From Aeromonas aquatica (lineage in GTDB: Bacteria > Pseudomonadota > Gammaproteobacteria > Enterobacterales > Aeromonadaceae): 35,728 nt of DNA. The translations under genes and the position numbers were made by a program. A model generated the notes under the pieces. It was not told the origin of the DNA, made no database searches, and was given only the letters and a program-made list of their open reading frames with translations. Where the stretch lies: the NCBI RefSeq assembly GCF_000764655.1, contig NZ_JRGL01000015.1, positions 1 to 35,728 of the forward strand. The letters run 5' to 3'. Positions 23,513 through 31,829 of the stretch are shown piece by piece. Position 1 is the stretch's first letter. Every line of letters starts with the position of its first letter.

Positions 23513-24523
23513 ATGTTGTTGTCCCAACTTTCCTCCTCCCTACCCGATTGGCCGAAGGCCCTGTGTGGCGCACCCTGCTGGCAGCTCACCGCGCAGGCCT
23601 TGCTGCCCGCCGCCACTGCCCATGACGGCGCCTGGCTGGTCCTGTTTGGCAAGGCACTCGGCGCCCGGCATCTGAGCCGGCTGGCGGCCCTGCTGGAATG
23701 CGAGGGAGTCGAGGCTAGCCTCTATCCCCTGGGAGAGCAGGCTGGCATCCCTTTGCTGCTGCTCGGCACTAGCCGCTTCTCCCCTGAGCTGGTGCAGGCG
23801 CTCAAGGCGCAGGAGTGGGACATCGATGTCTGTCATCTGCCCGCCCTGCCCAGCCTGAGCGAGCCTGGCCTGCTGGTGATGGACATGGATTCCACCGCCA
23901 TCCGTATCGAGTGCATCGATGAGATAGCCCGTCTGGCCGGGGTGGGCGAGCAGGTCGCCGCCGTCACGGCGGCGGCCATGCAGGGCAAGCTGGAGTTTGC
24001 CGACAGCCTGCGCAGCCGGGTCGCCCTGCTGGAAGGGGCGCCGGTCACCATTCTCGACGAGGTAGCGGCCAACATGCCCTGGATGCCGGGTCTGCAACTG
24101 ATGGTCGATACCCTCAAGCGAGCAGGCTGGAAGGTGGCGATCGCCTCCGGTGGCTTCACCCGCTTCGCCGGCGAATTGCAGCAGGCGCTGGGGCTGGATG
24201 CCATCTTCGCCAACGCGCTGGCGGTGGAGGGGGATTGCCTGAGTGGCAAGGTGAGTGGCCCCATAGTGGATGCCACCGTCAAGGCCGAGGTACTGCAACG
24301 GCTGGCGGCCGAGTACGGTATAGCGTCGGCCCAGACCGTCGCCGTCGGTGACGGGGCCAACGATCTCAAGATGATGGCGGTGGCCGGCCTCGGTATCGCC
24401 ATCCACGCCAAGCCGCTGGTGCGGGCCCAGGCGGCCGCCACCCTCAATCATCACGATCTGGAAGGGGTGCTCTGCCTGCTGTCGGCCCGCTCTTGTCGCG
24501 AGCACCGCTGGAATAACTGCTGA
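23513..24523 (+). CDS. serB: Phosphoserine phosphatase
   Basis: A 336-residue HAD-superfamily enzyme catalysing the last step of serine synthesis (phosphoserine to serine). The catalytic DMDST (124-128) has nucleophile Asp124 and acid Asp126. The cap domain with ECIDEIARLAGVG follows, then motif II Ser in IASGGFT, and motif III/IV with VAVGDGANDLKMM. The N-terminal 110 residues are the variable regulatory half. ATG codons at 23474, 23477 and 23486 are also in frame. The ATG at 23513 is chosen because AAGGAAGG lies ten bases before it and the length then approaches E. coli SerB (322). An alpha/beta hydrolase gene follows after 28 bases. Confidence 0.95.
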   Translation: MLLSQLSSSLPDWPKALCGAPCWQLTAQALLPAATAHDGAWLVLFGKALGARHLSRLAALLECEGVEASLYPLGEQAGIPLLLLGTSRFSPELVQALKAQEWDIDVCHLPALPSLSEPGLLVMDMDSTAIRIECIDEIARLAGVGEQVAAVTAAAMQGKLEFADSLRSRVALLEGAPVTILDEVAANMPWMPGLQLMVDTLKRAGWKVAIASGGFTRFAGELQQALGLDAIFANALAVEGDCLSGKVSGPIVDATVKAEVLQRLAAEYGIASAQTVAVGDGANDLKMMAVAGLGIAIHAKPLVRAQAAATLNHHDLEGVLCLLSARSCREHRWNNC

Positions 24524-24551
24524 AGAGGGTCAAGGAGGACCTGAAAACGAG

Positions 24552-25457
24552 ATGGAACTGTTGCAACAATCCCTGTTTATCCCCTGCGGCGAGCATCGGC
24601 TGCACGTGCGTCACATCCAGCCAAAGGTGGCGGTCCATGCCGACCCCATCCTGATGGTGCACGGCGCCATCGAGAACGGCCGCATCTTCTACACCGAATC
24701 CGGCAAGGGGCTTGCCTGTTATCTGGCCCGCCACGGTTATCAGGTCTATGTGGCCGACTTGCGTGGCCGGGGCCTCAGCACGCCGGCCATCGCCCAGCGG
24801 ACCGGGCACGGCCAGCATGAGCTCATCACAGAAGATGTGCCCGCGCTGCAACACTGGGTTACCGCCCGTCATGCCGGTGCCCGGGTGCACTGGATGGCCC
24901 ACTCCTGGGGCGGAGTCATCATGGCCTCGACCCTGGCTCGCTTCCCCGAGCTTGCCGACCAGATCGCGAGTCTGGTGTTCTTCGGCACCAAGCGGGGCGT
25001 GTCGGTGCAGAATCCGGAACGCTGGCTGAAGGTGGACTTGATCTGGAATCGGCTGGCGCCCTGGCTGGCACGCGGCAGCGGCTTTCTGGCGGCACGCAAG
25101 TTGAAGATGGGGGCGGATGATGAGCCCCTGCGTTACCTGCAGGAGACCATTCCCTGGGTGAAATGCGGGCCCTGGCAGGATCCTCACGACGGCTTCGCCT
25201 ATGACGAGGCGGCGGCTCAGGTGGCCTGGCCACCGCTCTGGATGATCTCGGCCAAGGCGGACAAGGTGCTGGGTCATCCCATAGATGTGCGCCGTTTCAG
25301 CACCGAGATGGGCTCGGCCACGCGCCACACCCGGCTCGGGCTCGACAACGGCAACCGGCTCGACTACGACCACATCAATATGCTGACCGCTCCCCAGGCC
25401 CAGGAGGATCACTTTCCCCAGATCCTGAGCTGGTTGCAGGATCCGCAACCGATCTGA
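24552..25457 (+). CDS. Alpha/beta-hydrolase fold protein
   Basis: A 301-residue cytoplasmic alpha/beta hydrolase. Features: oxyanion region ILMVHGAIENGR (33-44), DLRGRGLS (69-76), and nucleophile elbow AHSWGG with Ser118. A late acid is probably the Asp of SAKADKVLG, and the His is probably that of YDHINMLT near the end. The length and cap region resemble lipase/esterase-type members, but the substrate is not known. The gene is 28 bases after serB and likely in its operon. Its end faces the large PilZ gene, with a hairpin between. Confidence 0.88.
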   Translation: MELLQQSLFIPCGEHRLHVRHIQPKVAVHADPILMVHGAIENGRIFYTESGKGLACYLARHGYQVYVADLRGRGLSTPAIAQRTGHGQHELITEDVPALQHWVTARHAGARVHWMAHSWGGVIMASTLARFPELADQIASLVFFGTKRGVSVQNPERWLKVDLIWNRLAPWLARGSGFLAARKLKMGADDEPLRYLQETIPWVKCGPWQDPHDGFAYDEAAAQVAWPPLWMISAKADKVLGHPIDVRRFSTEMGSATRHTRLGLDNGNRLDYDHINMLTAPQAQEDHFPQILSWLQDPQPI

Positions 25458-25519
25458 TGCCTTACCTCACCAAGCGGCACCCGCTGAGCCATTCCCAGAC
25501 GGTCTGAGGCCAGCTTGAT

Positions 25520-25554
25520 ACGACAAGGGCGACCCGCTAGGTCTCCCTTGTCGT
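25520..25554. terminator. Hairpin between convergent genes
   Basis: ACGACAAGGG (25520-25529) pairs with CCCTTGTCGT (25545-25554). An internal GACC/GGTC pair and a CGCTA loop complete the stem apart from one C/T mismatch. No T-run follows on the plus strand. It lies between the convergent hydrolase and PilZ genes, so a terminator role is likely but not certain. Confidence 0.55.
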
Positions 25555-25575
25555 CAGCCATGCCTTCCCCGCCGG

Positions 25576-27945
25576 TCAAGCTGGGGGTGAGGGGATGCCG
25601 AGCCGGAACAGGGTGGCCTGACTGGTGTCGGTCAGCTCACCCACGCCCACCACGCTCCACAGTTCCTCCTCCAGCTTCTTGGCCTTGTGAATGGCAAACT
25701 TGGCGATGTAGTCCAGCTCGTTGGCGATGAAGCTGGTGTCGGGGCGGCCGGTGCGAGAGATGCCGACCAGCACCGAGTAGAACTCTCCCTGTTGGAGGGC
25801 CAGCTCGACGAAGCGTCGCTTGTCCTCCAGCGACGCAAAGCTGCTGGCCAAACGGCTGAGAAACAAGGGGGCGCCGCCCTGTGAGTGCAGGCTGGCGATG
25901 TAGACCTCCTCCTCCTTGGGTTTGTCTTCCCGCTCGATGGCCCGCAAGGGGTTGAGCAGCAGGGTCTTGAGCAACCCGCCCTGGAACAGGGGGTAGAGGT
26001 TCGCCTGATCCTCTTGCTCGGCGCAGGCCTGTAACAGTCGGGAGAGGCTGCGTGGCCGGGGGGCAAGCCCCACTGCGGCCGGTGTCGGGGCAGCCTTGAG
26101 TTTGTTGAGATAGACAGGCGTGTTGAAGGTGTGATGGGTGAAGATGTTGCGCAGCGCCCGTGCCATGCCGCGGTAACGCCTGTGCTCCCGGGTGGTCTTG
26201 AGCTTGTTCTGGTTGCTCTCGATCAGCAGGCTGAAGAACTGATGGCCGATGTGGCGCGCCGCGTCCCCTTCGATGCACAGGTGCAGCACGGTGCGGCTCA
26301 GGTTGAGACTGACCAGCCGATAGGGCAGGCGCTGCAGATCCATGCTCTTGGCGAGATCCTGCAGCCGGGGCAGGGCGACGGTGATGATCTCCCCCTTCTC
26401 TCCCACGAACGCCTCCTCCAGCTCGATTTGCATGCCATGGGCCGAGATGTCGCGGGTCCAGCCGAGCCAGGCTCTCTCCTGGTGGCGGATCACGATCGCC
26501 GTCTTGTGGATGTAGCGCGCCTCCTTGCGCAGTTGCACGTAGTGCAGCGTCTCGATGTCGAAGGGGGTAGCGCTGGTGTCGTGGCCGAAGCGCTGCAACT
26601 CGTTGGCATTGTGTGGCTGGTTGGCATCGTAGCGAAACTCGTCGCGCTGATTGTCCAACCCGATCTCCTGCAGCAGGCCGACATGGCCTATCTGCTGGAG
26701 CCGCTCGCGCATCAGCATATCCTGCAACTGATGGGACTCCGACTGGCTATCGAGATCCGCCTCGTGCAGAGAACAAGCCTCCAGGCTGAATTTATAAACG
26801 CGCCAGCTGGGGCGGCGAGCGCCGACCTGGAAGAACAGCGAGGCCAGGCCGCTCTGCTGCAACTCCTCCCGGGTGGCGGAGAAGAAGTAGAGGTGGCTGC
26901 GTACCGAATGGGTGAAGCTGTAGATCAGGGTTTCGCGCAGTGCTCCTCTGGCCGGGATCAGCGAGCGCATCCGCGCCGCCGGGAAGAGGCTGGCGAGCAT
27001 GTCGCGGTTCTTGGCATCCCGCCAGTACTCGAGCACGTGCTGGTTGTTCTCGGTACGCAGGGCCATCTCCAGGGCGGGGCTGTCGCCCTTGCCAAAGAAC
27101 AGCGGCATGCCGGTCATACGTGGCAGGTAGAACTGCTCGTAGCCCTTGACGATGGCCGCCGACAACAGGTAATCGACGCTGACCCGGTAGCGGTTGCGGT
27201 TGTGTTCGATGAACTCGCGCAGGAAGTTGTCGAAGGCGGGGTAGTCACCGCTCTTCACCAGCCGCAGCCAGAACTTCCCCTCCTTCTGCTCTTCCCCCAG
27301 GATCTGGTAGCCGATGGGCGAGCGCAGTATGGGGTTGGCATGTTCCCGCTCCAGACCGGTGAAGAGCACATCGAGCTGCTCGCCGGTCTGGTAGTCGGGC
27401 AGATAGGGGACGGAGACCCGGATCCCGCCGAGGGAGATGTCCGAACTCTTGGCAAACAGCTTCTCCCCATTTTGCAGCTTGAGCACCATGGCGGAGCTGA
27501 AGTGCATCCGCTCCTCTTGCCGGCCGTAGTGGCTGGCGAAGGGGATGGCCTGAACGTCGAAGAGGCGAAAGGGGCTGGCGGGCAGGGACAGGCTCTCCCC
27601 CCGGCCCTGATTGAGTTTGTACCAGGCCTGCAGCGCCTCGTAGACCCCCAGGGTGTAGCTGTCCCGGTAGAGGTAGCACTGGGATTGAAATTGCTCGACC
27701 GCCTCGGTGGGCATGAAATGGGTGACCCCTTCAAACTCGTGCACCAGGCAGAGATCGCTCAGCTCGTTGCGCATGTCGATCACCCGCCGGCAGGGGGCAC
27801 ATTTACGCTTGATCTCCATCTTGAGCAAGAAGCGGCTGTTGGCATTCTCGTTCTGGGTCAGGCGGTTGAAGATCTCGTCGAAATCCTTTTCTCTGAGCAG
27901 GGGGACAAGCTGTTCTATCAGGTGTAGCGGTTGTTCTGAATCCAT
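25576..27945 (-). CDS. Large PilZ protein with two c-di-GMP motifs
   Basis: A 789-residue cytoplasmic protein. Two PilZ-type signatures are visible, each with an RxxxR and a DxSxxG: RQEER (142-146) with DISLGG (169-174), and RKEAR (473-477) with DISAHG (499-504). Both look competent to bind cyclic-di-GMP. The N-terminus has a CAPCRR segment (49-54) that could bind metal. The C-terminal 250 residues are unassigned. It lies divergent from radA near serB, the position of V. cholerae VC2344 (PlzC, as I recall), to which it is probably orthologous. The ATG at 27945 (AGGA upstream) is preferred over a TTG at 28002. Its output is unknown; motility or biofilm control is the usual role. Confidence 0.88.
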   Translation of the reverse strand: MDSEQPLHLIEQLVPLLREKDFDEIFNRLTQNENANSRFLLKMEIKRKCAPCRRVIDMRNELSDLCLVHEFEGVTHFMPTEAVEQFQSQCYLYRDSYTLGVYEALQAWYKLNQGRGESLSLPASPFRLFDVQAIPFASHYGRQEERMHFSSAMVLKLQNGEKLFAKSSDISLGGIRVSVPYLPDYQTGEQLDVLFTGLEREHANPILRSPIGYQILGEEQKEGKFWLRLVKSGDYPAFDNFLREFIEHNRNRYRVSVDYLLSAAIVKGYEQFYLPRMTGMPLFFGKGDSPALEMALRTENNQHVLEYWRDAKNRDMLASLFPAARMRSLIPARGALRETLIYSFTHSVRSHLYFFSATREELQQSGLASLFFQVGARRPSWRVYKFSLEACSLHEADLDSQSESHQLQDMLMRERLQQIGHVGLLQEIGLDNQRDEFRYDANQPHNANELQRFGHDTSATPFDIETLHYVQLRKEARYIHKTAIVIRHQERAWLGWTRDISAHGMQIELEEAFVGEKGEIITVALPRLQDLAKSMDLQRLPYRLVSLNLSRTVLHLCIEGDAARHIGHQFFSLLIESNQNKLKTTREHRRYRGMARALRNIFTHHTFNTPVYLNKLKAAPTPAAVGLAPRPRSLSRLLQACAEQEDQANLYPLFQGGLLKTLLLNPLRAIEREDKPKEEEVYIASLHSQGGAPLFLSRLASSFASLEDKRRFVELALQQGEFYSVLVGISRTGRPDTSFIANELDYIAKFAIHKAKKLEEELWSVVGVGELTDTSQATLFRLGIPSPPA

Positions 27946-27984
27946 GTATTCCTGCCGCGGAAAGTCACTTTTCCGATTCTGGGT

Positions 27985-28013
27985 TTGATCTGTCGGTCGC
28001 AAACCAGTATATC
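27985..28013 (+). promoter_or_regulatory. Sigma-70 promoter of radA
   Basis: TTGATC (27985-27990), a 17-base spacer and TATATC (28008-28013) predict a start near 28020, about 26 bases before the radA ATG. Confidence 0.6.
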
Positions 28014-28045
28014 AAGCAGGAAATCATCCTGTCCCCGAGTTATCC

Positions 28046-29410
28046 ATGGCCAAAAACAAAACCGCCTATGTTTGTACCGAATGTGGAGCCGACTTCACCC
28101 GCTGGCAAGGTCAGTGCGGCGAGTGCAAGGAGTGGAACACCATCACCGAGGTCCGGCTCGGGGTCACCACCCCTGGCAAGAGCGCCCGTTACACCGGCTA
28201 TGCCGGTGCCATCGGCAGCCAGGTACAGACCCTGGCGGAGGTCGCCACCACCGAGATCCCCCGTTTCGGCTCGGGCTTCAAGGAGCTGGATCGAGTGCTG
28301 GGCGGCGGCGTGGTGCCGGGCTCGGCCATCCTGATTGGCGGCAACCCGGGGGCGGGTAAATCGACCCTGTTGCTGCAGACCATGTGCGGCCTGGCCGAGC
28401 GGATGAAGACCCTCTACGTGACCGGGGAAGAGTCCCTGCAACAGGTGGCGATGCGGGCCAACCGACTTGGGCTGCCCACCGACAAGCTGCGGATGTTGTC
28501 CGAGACCAGCGTCGAGCAGATCTGCATCATTGCCCAGCAGGAGCAGCCGCAGATCATGGTTATCGACTCCATCCAGGTGATGCACGTGGCGGATGTGCAG
28601 TCATCCCCCGGCTCCGTCTCCCAGGTACGGGAATCCGCGGCCCTGCTCACCCGCTACGCCAAGCAGAACCATGTCGCCATCTTCATGGTGGGCCACGTCA
28701 CCAAGGACGGCACCCTGGCCGGACCCAAGGTGCTGGAACACTGCGTCGACTGCTCCGTGCTGCTGGACGGTGCCCACGACTCACGCTTTCGGACCCTGCG
28801 TTCCCACAAGAACCGGTTCGGTGCGGTCAACGAGCTCGGCGTGTTCGCCATGACGGGGCAGGGGATGAAGGAGGTGAGCAACCCCTCCGCCATCTTCCTG
28901 AGTCGCGGTGACGAGCAGGCCCCAGGCTCCATCGTCATGGTGATCTGGGAGGGGACGCGCCCGCTGCTGGTGGAATTGCAGGCGCTGGTGGATTACTCCC
29001 AGGTCTCCAATCCGCGCCGGGTGGCGGTGGGGATGGATCACAACCGCCTCGCCATGCTGCTGGCGGTGCTGCACCGTCACGGTGGCCTGCAGATGGCGGA
29101 TCAGGATGTCTTCATCAACGTGGTGGGCGGGGTCAAGGTCGAGGAGACCAGCGCGGATCTCGCGCTCCTGCTGGCCATGGTGTCCAGCTTCCGGGATCAG
29201 GCCCTGCCCAAGGACCTAGTGGTGTTTGGCGAGGTGGGGCTGTCCGGCGAGATCCGGCCCGTGCCCTCTGGCCAGGAGCGCTTGCAGGAGGCGGCCAAGC
29301 ACGGCTTCCGCCGCGCCATAGTGCCCCACGCCAACGCCCCCAAGCATCCCATCGAAGGGATGGAGGTGGTGCCGGTGAAGAAGCTGGCAGATGCCCTCGA
29401 GGCTTTGTAG
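28046..29410 (+). CDS. radA: DNA repair protein RadA
   Basis: A 454-residue RecA-related ATPase acting in recombination and branch migration. In order: a zinc finger with Cys10, Cys13, Cys24 and Cys27 (CTECG…CGECKEW), Walker A GGNPGAGKST (98-107), Walker B MVIDSIQ (171-177), the RadA-specific KNRFG (255-259), and a C-terminal Lon-like domain (about 290-454) that scaffolds the hexamer. Length equals that of other RadA proteins. A good sigma-70 promoter lies in the divergent region and a strong terminator follows. Confidence 0.97.
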   Translation: MAKNKTAYVCTECGADFTRWQGQCGECKEWNTITEVRLGVTTPGKSARYTGYAGAIGSQVQTLAEVATTEIPRFGSGFKELDRVLGGGVVPGSAILIGGNPGAGKSTLLLQTMCGLAERMKTLYVTGEESLQQVAMRANRLGLPTDKLRMLSETSVEQICIIAQQEQPQIMVIDSIQVMHVADVQSSPGSVSQVRESAALLTRYAKQNHVAIFMVGHVTKDGTLAGPKVLEHCVDCSVLLDGAHDSRFRTLRSHKNRFGAVNELGVFAMTGQGMKEVSNPSAIFLSRGDEQAPGSIVMVIWEGTRPLLVELQALVDYSQVSNPRRVAVGMDHNRLAMLLAVLHRHGGLQMADQDVFINVVGGVKVEETSADLALLLAMVSSFRDQALPKDLVVFGEVGLSGEIRPVPSGQERLQEAAKHGFRRAIVPHANAPKHPIEGMEVVPVKKLADALEAL

Positions 29411-29432
29411 CACAGGGCGGATAACAGGTAAT

Positions 29433-29459
29433 AAAAAGGAGCGCATGGCGCTCCTTTTT
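29433..29459. terminator. Bidirectional intrinsic terminator after radA
   Basis: AAAAAGGAGCGC (29433-29444) pairs perfectly with GCGCTCCTTTTT (29448-29459) over ATG. The symmetric A/T ends allow it to serve radA and the small PilZ gene on the opposite strand. Confidence 0.92.
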
Positions 29460-29471
29460 CGTTTCTGCGGC

Positions 29472-29858
29472 TCAGGCAGAGGGAGGACTGTGCTCTTTGT
29501 GCTCTTGCAGCAACTGCTCCAGCTCGCGATACAACAGCTGCTCTTCCCCGACGTTCAGCTCGATCATCCGCTTGAGGTGGCTGGCGCTGTCGATGTCGAT
29601 GTGGTGACAGTAGAACCCCAGCTTCTTGCTGGCCTCATGGGTCAGCGTCACCTGCATCTTGATCTCGATGTCACTGCCGCCGAGCACGAAGCAGATCTCG
29701 TACTCCTTGTCGTCGCTGCCGGACCAATCCTCGGGTCTGAGCAACAGGGCACCCTGCAGGGAGACATCGACCAGCTGGGTCCGCCACTGACGTGTCCCCT
29801 GGATCAGCTTGGCGGCAGTCAGATAGAAGATCCTGGTAAAGTGGCGTCGCTCGGCCAT
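29472..29858 (-). CDS. Single-domain PilZ protein
   Basis: The 128-residue protein is nearly only a PilZ domain: MAERRHFTR with R5-x3-R9 and then DVSLQG (31-36), both needed for c-di-GMP binding, and a helical C-terminal end (ELNVGEEQLLYRELEQLLQEH) as a possible dimer or partner surface. The ATG at 29858 is preferred over 29864 because GGAG stands six bases before it and directly abuts the other. It has no attached output, so it must act on a partner protein, as the Pseudomonas PA4608-type adaptors do. It is the second PilZ gene flanking radA. Confidence 0.9.
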   Translation of the reverse strand: MAERRHFTRIFYLTAAKLIQGTRQWRTQLVDVSLQGALLLRPEDWSGSDDKEYEICFVLGGSDIEIKMQVTLTHEASKKLGFYCHHIDIDSASHLKRMIELNVGEEQLLYRELEQLLQEHKEHSPPSA

Positions 29859-29960
29859 GTTCATCTCCGGTCTGCGCTCGAACGCAGTGCTAACAATTCA
29901 GGTTCCAGAGTGTAATGTAGCTTGCTCATCAGGATCTTGAACTGGCTCAGATATTGGGCA

Positions 29961-30443
29961 TCAAACCTGCCGGTGGCTGAGGGATTCGACCACCTGCAGT
30001 GCCTTGACCAGCCGATCCTCCTGCTTGAACCTGTCCTCCAGCACGGGCCCCAGATGATTCAGGTCCTCGTCGAGCAACAGCAGCTGCGCCTCGTTGGCGT
30101 TGCTGTATTTATCGTTGAACTCCAGGGCAAACTCGGTACAGGCCCGGATATGGGGATAGATGCGTTTGGCCAGCTCCAGCTTGTCGCCGCTGGCCTGCTC
30201 GAAGGCGGTGACCACGTGGTTGTAGATTTCGAAGTGACCGGCGCTGACGTAGTCGACTAGCTGCTCGCAGAAGCGTTGCAGCTCGACATGACCGGGGAGG
30301 GATCGTTGTTTGGATCTGGCAGGCATGAGCCCGGCCAGCCGCATGTACTCGACCAGTAACGCCTGCCTGGCATCCAGCCAGTCGTCTATCGCCCTGTGCT
30401 TGCCTGCCAGTGCGCGCTTGGTTTTTTCCAGTTCAGTTAACAT
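29961..30443 (-). CDS. rsd: Regulator of sigma D, Rsd/AlgQ family
   Basis: A 160-residue helical protein of the Rsd/AlgQ family that binds sigma-70 region 4 and lowers its competition for RNA polymerase. Family segments: DWLDARQALLVEYMRLAGL (21-39), RFCEQLVDYVSAGHFEIYN (57-75) and LEDRFKQEDRLV near the end. The gene lies next to hupA as in E. coli, facing away from it. A good sigma-70 promoter precedes it, with a CCCTA-N5-TAGGG inverted repeat over the -10. Confidence 0.93.
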   Translation of the reverse strand: MLTELEKTKRALAGKHRAIDDWLDARQALLVEYMRLAGLMPARSKQRSLPGHVELQRFCEQLVDYVSAGHFEIYNHVVTAFEQASGDKLELAKRIYPHIRACTEFALEFNDKYSNANEAQLLLLDEDLNHLGPVLEDRFKQEDRLVKALQVVESLSHRQV

Positions 30444-30521
30444 AGTCCCTCCGTGGGCATGGCATGGAGCTCGATGGCTGCAAGCCTGCGGTCATTCCCA
30501 TCGACTGATGACACTCCCTAT

Positions 30522-30550
30522 TAACTAGGGAAAATACTGTTGACCGTCAA
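30522..30550 (-). promoter_or_regulatory. Sigma-70 promoter of rsd with overlapping inverted repeat
   Basis: On the minus strand TTGACG (30550-30545), 17 bases, then TAGTTA (30527-30522). CCCTAGTTAATAGGG, an inverted repeat with arms CCCTA/TAGGG, covers the -10 and could be an operator. The remaining gap to hupA (to 30784) shows only an uncertain promoter (TTGAAT at 30737 and extended -10 TGCTAAAT). Confidence 0.5.
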
Positions 30551-30784
30551 TAGGAGTGTGGGGATATTGTTACATCAGATGGGGGTTTGCGTACAAGTCC
30601 TCATCGGTTGTTCGCCACCGTACCGTCAATCAGGACGACGAAGGGGCGAGATATGTGACTATTTCCGCAGATCTTGATGAAAACCCCAGCATTCAAGCCA
30701 ACCCGGCTGATAAAGCCTTTGCCTGAGTGTTTTTTTTTGAATAGAGTGGCCCGGTGCTAAATGCCCGATCATAAAGGAAATGTT

Positions 30785-31057
30785 ATGAACAAAGCTCAAC
30801 TTGTCGATGCAATTGCCGCCAAAGCAGACCTGAGCAAAGCTCAGGCCAAAGTTGCTCTGGAAGAGATCATCAATGGTATTACCCAGAGCCTGAAAGAGGG
30901 CGATGCCGTTCAGTTGGTGGGTTTTGGTACCTTCAAGGTCAACCATCGTGCGGGCCGTACCGGTCGTAACCCGCAAACTGGTAAAGAGATCCAGATTGCA
31001 GCCGCCAATGTGCCGTCCTTTGTGGCAGGCAAGGCGCTGAAAGACGCCGTAAAGTAA
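30785..31057 (+). CDS. hupA: DNA-binding protein HU-alpha
   Basis: A 90-residue nucleoid protein of the HU family, nearly the same as E. coli HupA. It begins [20 protein letters not shown], carries the arm [20 protein letters not shown] with the intercalating Pro-containing RNP, and ends [12 protein letters not shown]. It works as a dimer that bends and compacts DNA. The rsd-hupA neighbourhood supports the alpha rather than beta assignment. AAAGGAAA precedes the ATG and a strong terminator follows 20 bases after the stop. Confidence 0.96.
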   Translation: MNKAQLVDAIAAKADLSKAQAKVALEEIINGITQSLKEGDAVQLVGFGTFKVNHRAGRTGRNPQTGKEIQIAAANVPSFVAGKALKDAVK

Positions 31058-31077
31058 CAGCGTAAAGTAATCGAACG

Positions 31078-31102
31078 AAACCCGGCATCAGCCGGGTTTT
31101 TT
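31078..31102 (+). terminator. Intrinsic terminator of hupA
   Basis: AAACCCGGC (31078-31086) pairs with GCCGGGTTT (31091-31099) over ATCA and is followed by further T residues. Confidence 0.92.
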
Positions 31103-31170
31103 CTTGCCATCGTCAGCCAAATTTGTTTCAGATACACTCAGGATATGGCATGCGCTGTAGCGAGGTGGAT

Positions 31171-31596
31171 ATGGAACAGAAGAATGCCATTCGGCAGGTT
31201 GCCGTGCCATGGGCACCCTCCCGCCAACTCCCCCCCGGCCTGGTCGTGGCCGAACTGCATCAGGATATCTGGGGCGACAACCTGACGGTCGTGCTGGGCC
31301 GCGCCCGCAGCATCGACTTGCCACCGCAACCGCTCTGCCGGGTCAATTTCCGTCATATTTTCGCCGTGCGGGTGATGGAAGACTGCGATCTGGCAGAAGG
31401 CCGTGACAGTCATGCCATCGAGGAGCAAATCCAGCTGATCATCCCGTCCCGTTTCGCCAGCTGGTTCCATCAGGAGTCCGACGGCCTGCACCTGGACGAG
31501 GATCTGCAGCACTATCGCATCTCGACCTGGGATTACTGCGCCGACGTGTTGACCTCAACCCCCCCCGAGCTGCAGTTTGTGGAATCGGGCGAATAG
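31171..31596 (+). CDS. Hypothetical protein
   Basis: A 141-residue soluble acidic protein with no family I recognise. It starts MEQKNAIRQVAVPWAPSRQL and has alternating hydrophobic residues suggesting a beta-rich domain (LTVVLGRARSIDL, FRHIFAVRVMEDCDL), then a Trp/His/Asp-rich end (FASWFHQESDGLHLDEDL, HYRISTWDYCADVL). No signal peptide or membrane helix. The start at 31171 has GAGGTGG just before it; the open frame continues back to 31123. The gene is flanked by two terminators and so is an independent unit. Composition is like the neighbouring core genes. Confidence 0.75.
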   Translation: MEQKNAIRQVAVPWAPSRQLPPGLVVAELHQDIWGDNLTVVLGRARSIDLPPQPLCRVNFRHIFAVRVMEDCDLAEGRDSHAIEEQIQLIIPSRFASWFHQESDGLHLDEDLQHYRISTWDYCADVLTSTPPELQFVESGE

Positions 31597-31617
31597 TCAG
31601 GGCGCCGTGGCAGACAT

Positions 31618-31651
31618 AAAAAAGCCGGAGCATCAGTGCTCCGGCTTTTTT
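31618..31651. terminator. Bidirectional intrinsic terminator
   Basis: AGCCGGAGCA (31623-31632) pairs with TGCTCCGGCT (31637-31646) over TCAG, with A/T runs on both sides. It serves the hypothetical gene and, on the other strand, the dusA unit. Confidence 0.93.
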
Positions 31652-31676
31652 ACATCCTGTGGCAGGACGGCGGGTG

Positions 31677-31826
31677 CTAGCCCAGCAGTTGTTCCCTGTG
31701 CAGCCCGATCACGATCAACAGACCCAGCAGGTAGAAGGCGCTGAGCTTGATGCCGAGGATGGCGAGCAGGCCGGCGCACAGACGCACCAGCGCCTTGTGC
31801 AGCCAGGATCCGGTGAAGCGATACAT
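31677..31826 (-). CDS. Small membrane protein coupled to dusA
   Basis: A 49-residue frame too short for most gene callers, starting MYRFTGSWLHKALVRLCAGL and ending LHREQLLG. The middle (about 13-43) is one long or two short hydrophobic helices (LLAILGIKLSAFYLLGLLIVIGL) flanked by basic residues, so an inner-membrane location is likely. Its ATG lies three bases after the dusA stop, and GGAG inside the end of dusA is six bases from the ATG, so expression is probably coupled. A terminator lies after its stop. I do not recognise the family. Confidence 0.65.
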   Translation of the reverse strand: MYRFTGSWLHKALVRLCAGLLAILGIKLSAFYLLGLLIVIGLHREQLLG

Positions 31827-31829
31827 GGC

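Noticed and set aside
26131..27927. Long open frame (598 codons) opposite the large PilZ gene
   Set aside because: The PilZ gene on the minus strand has clear motifs and a good start; this frame has neither.
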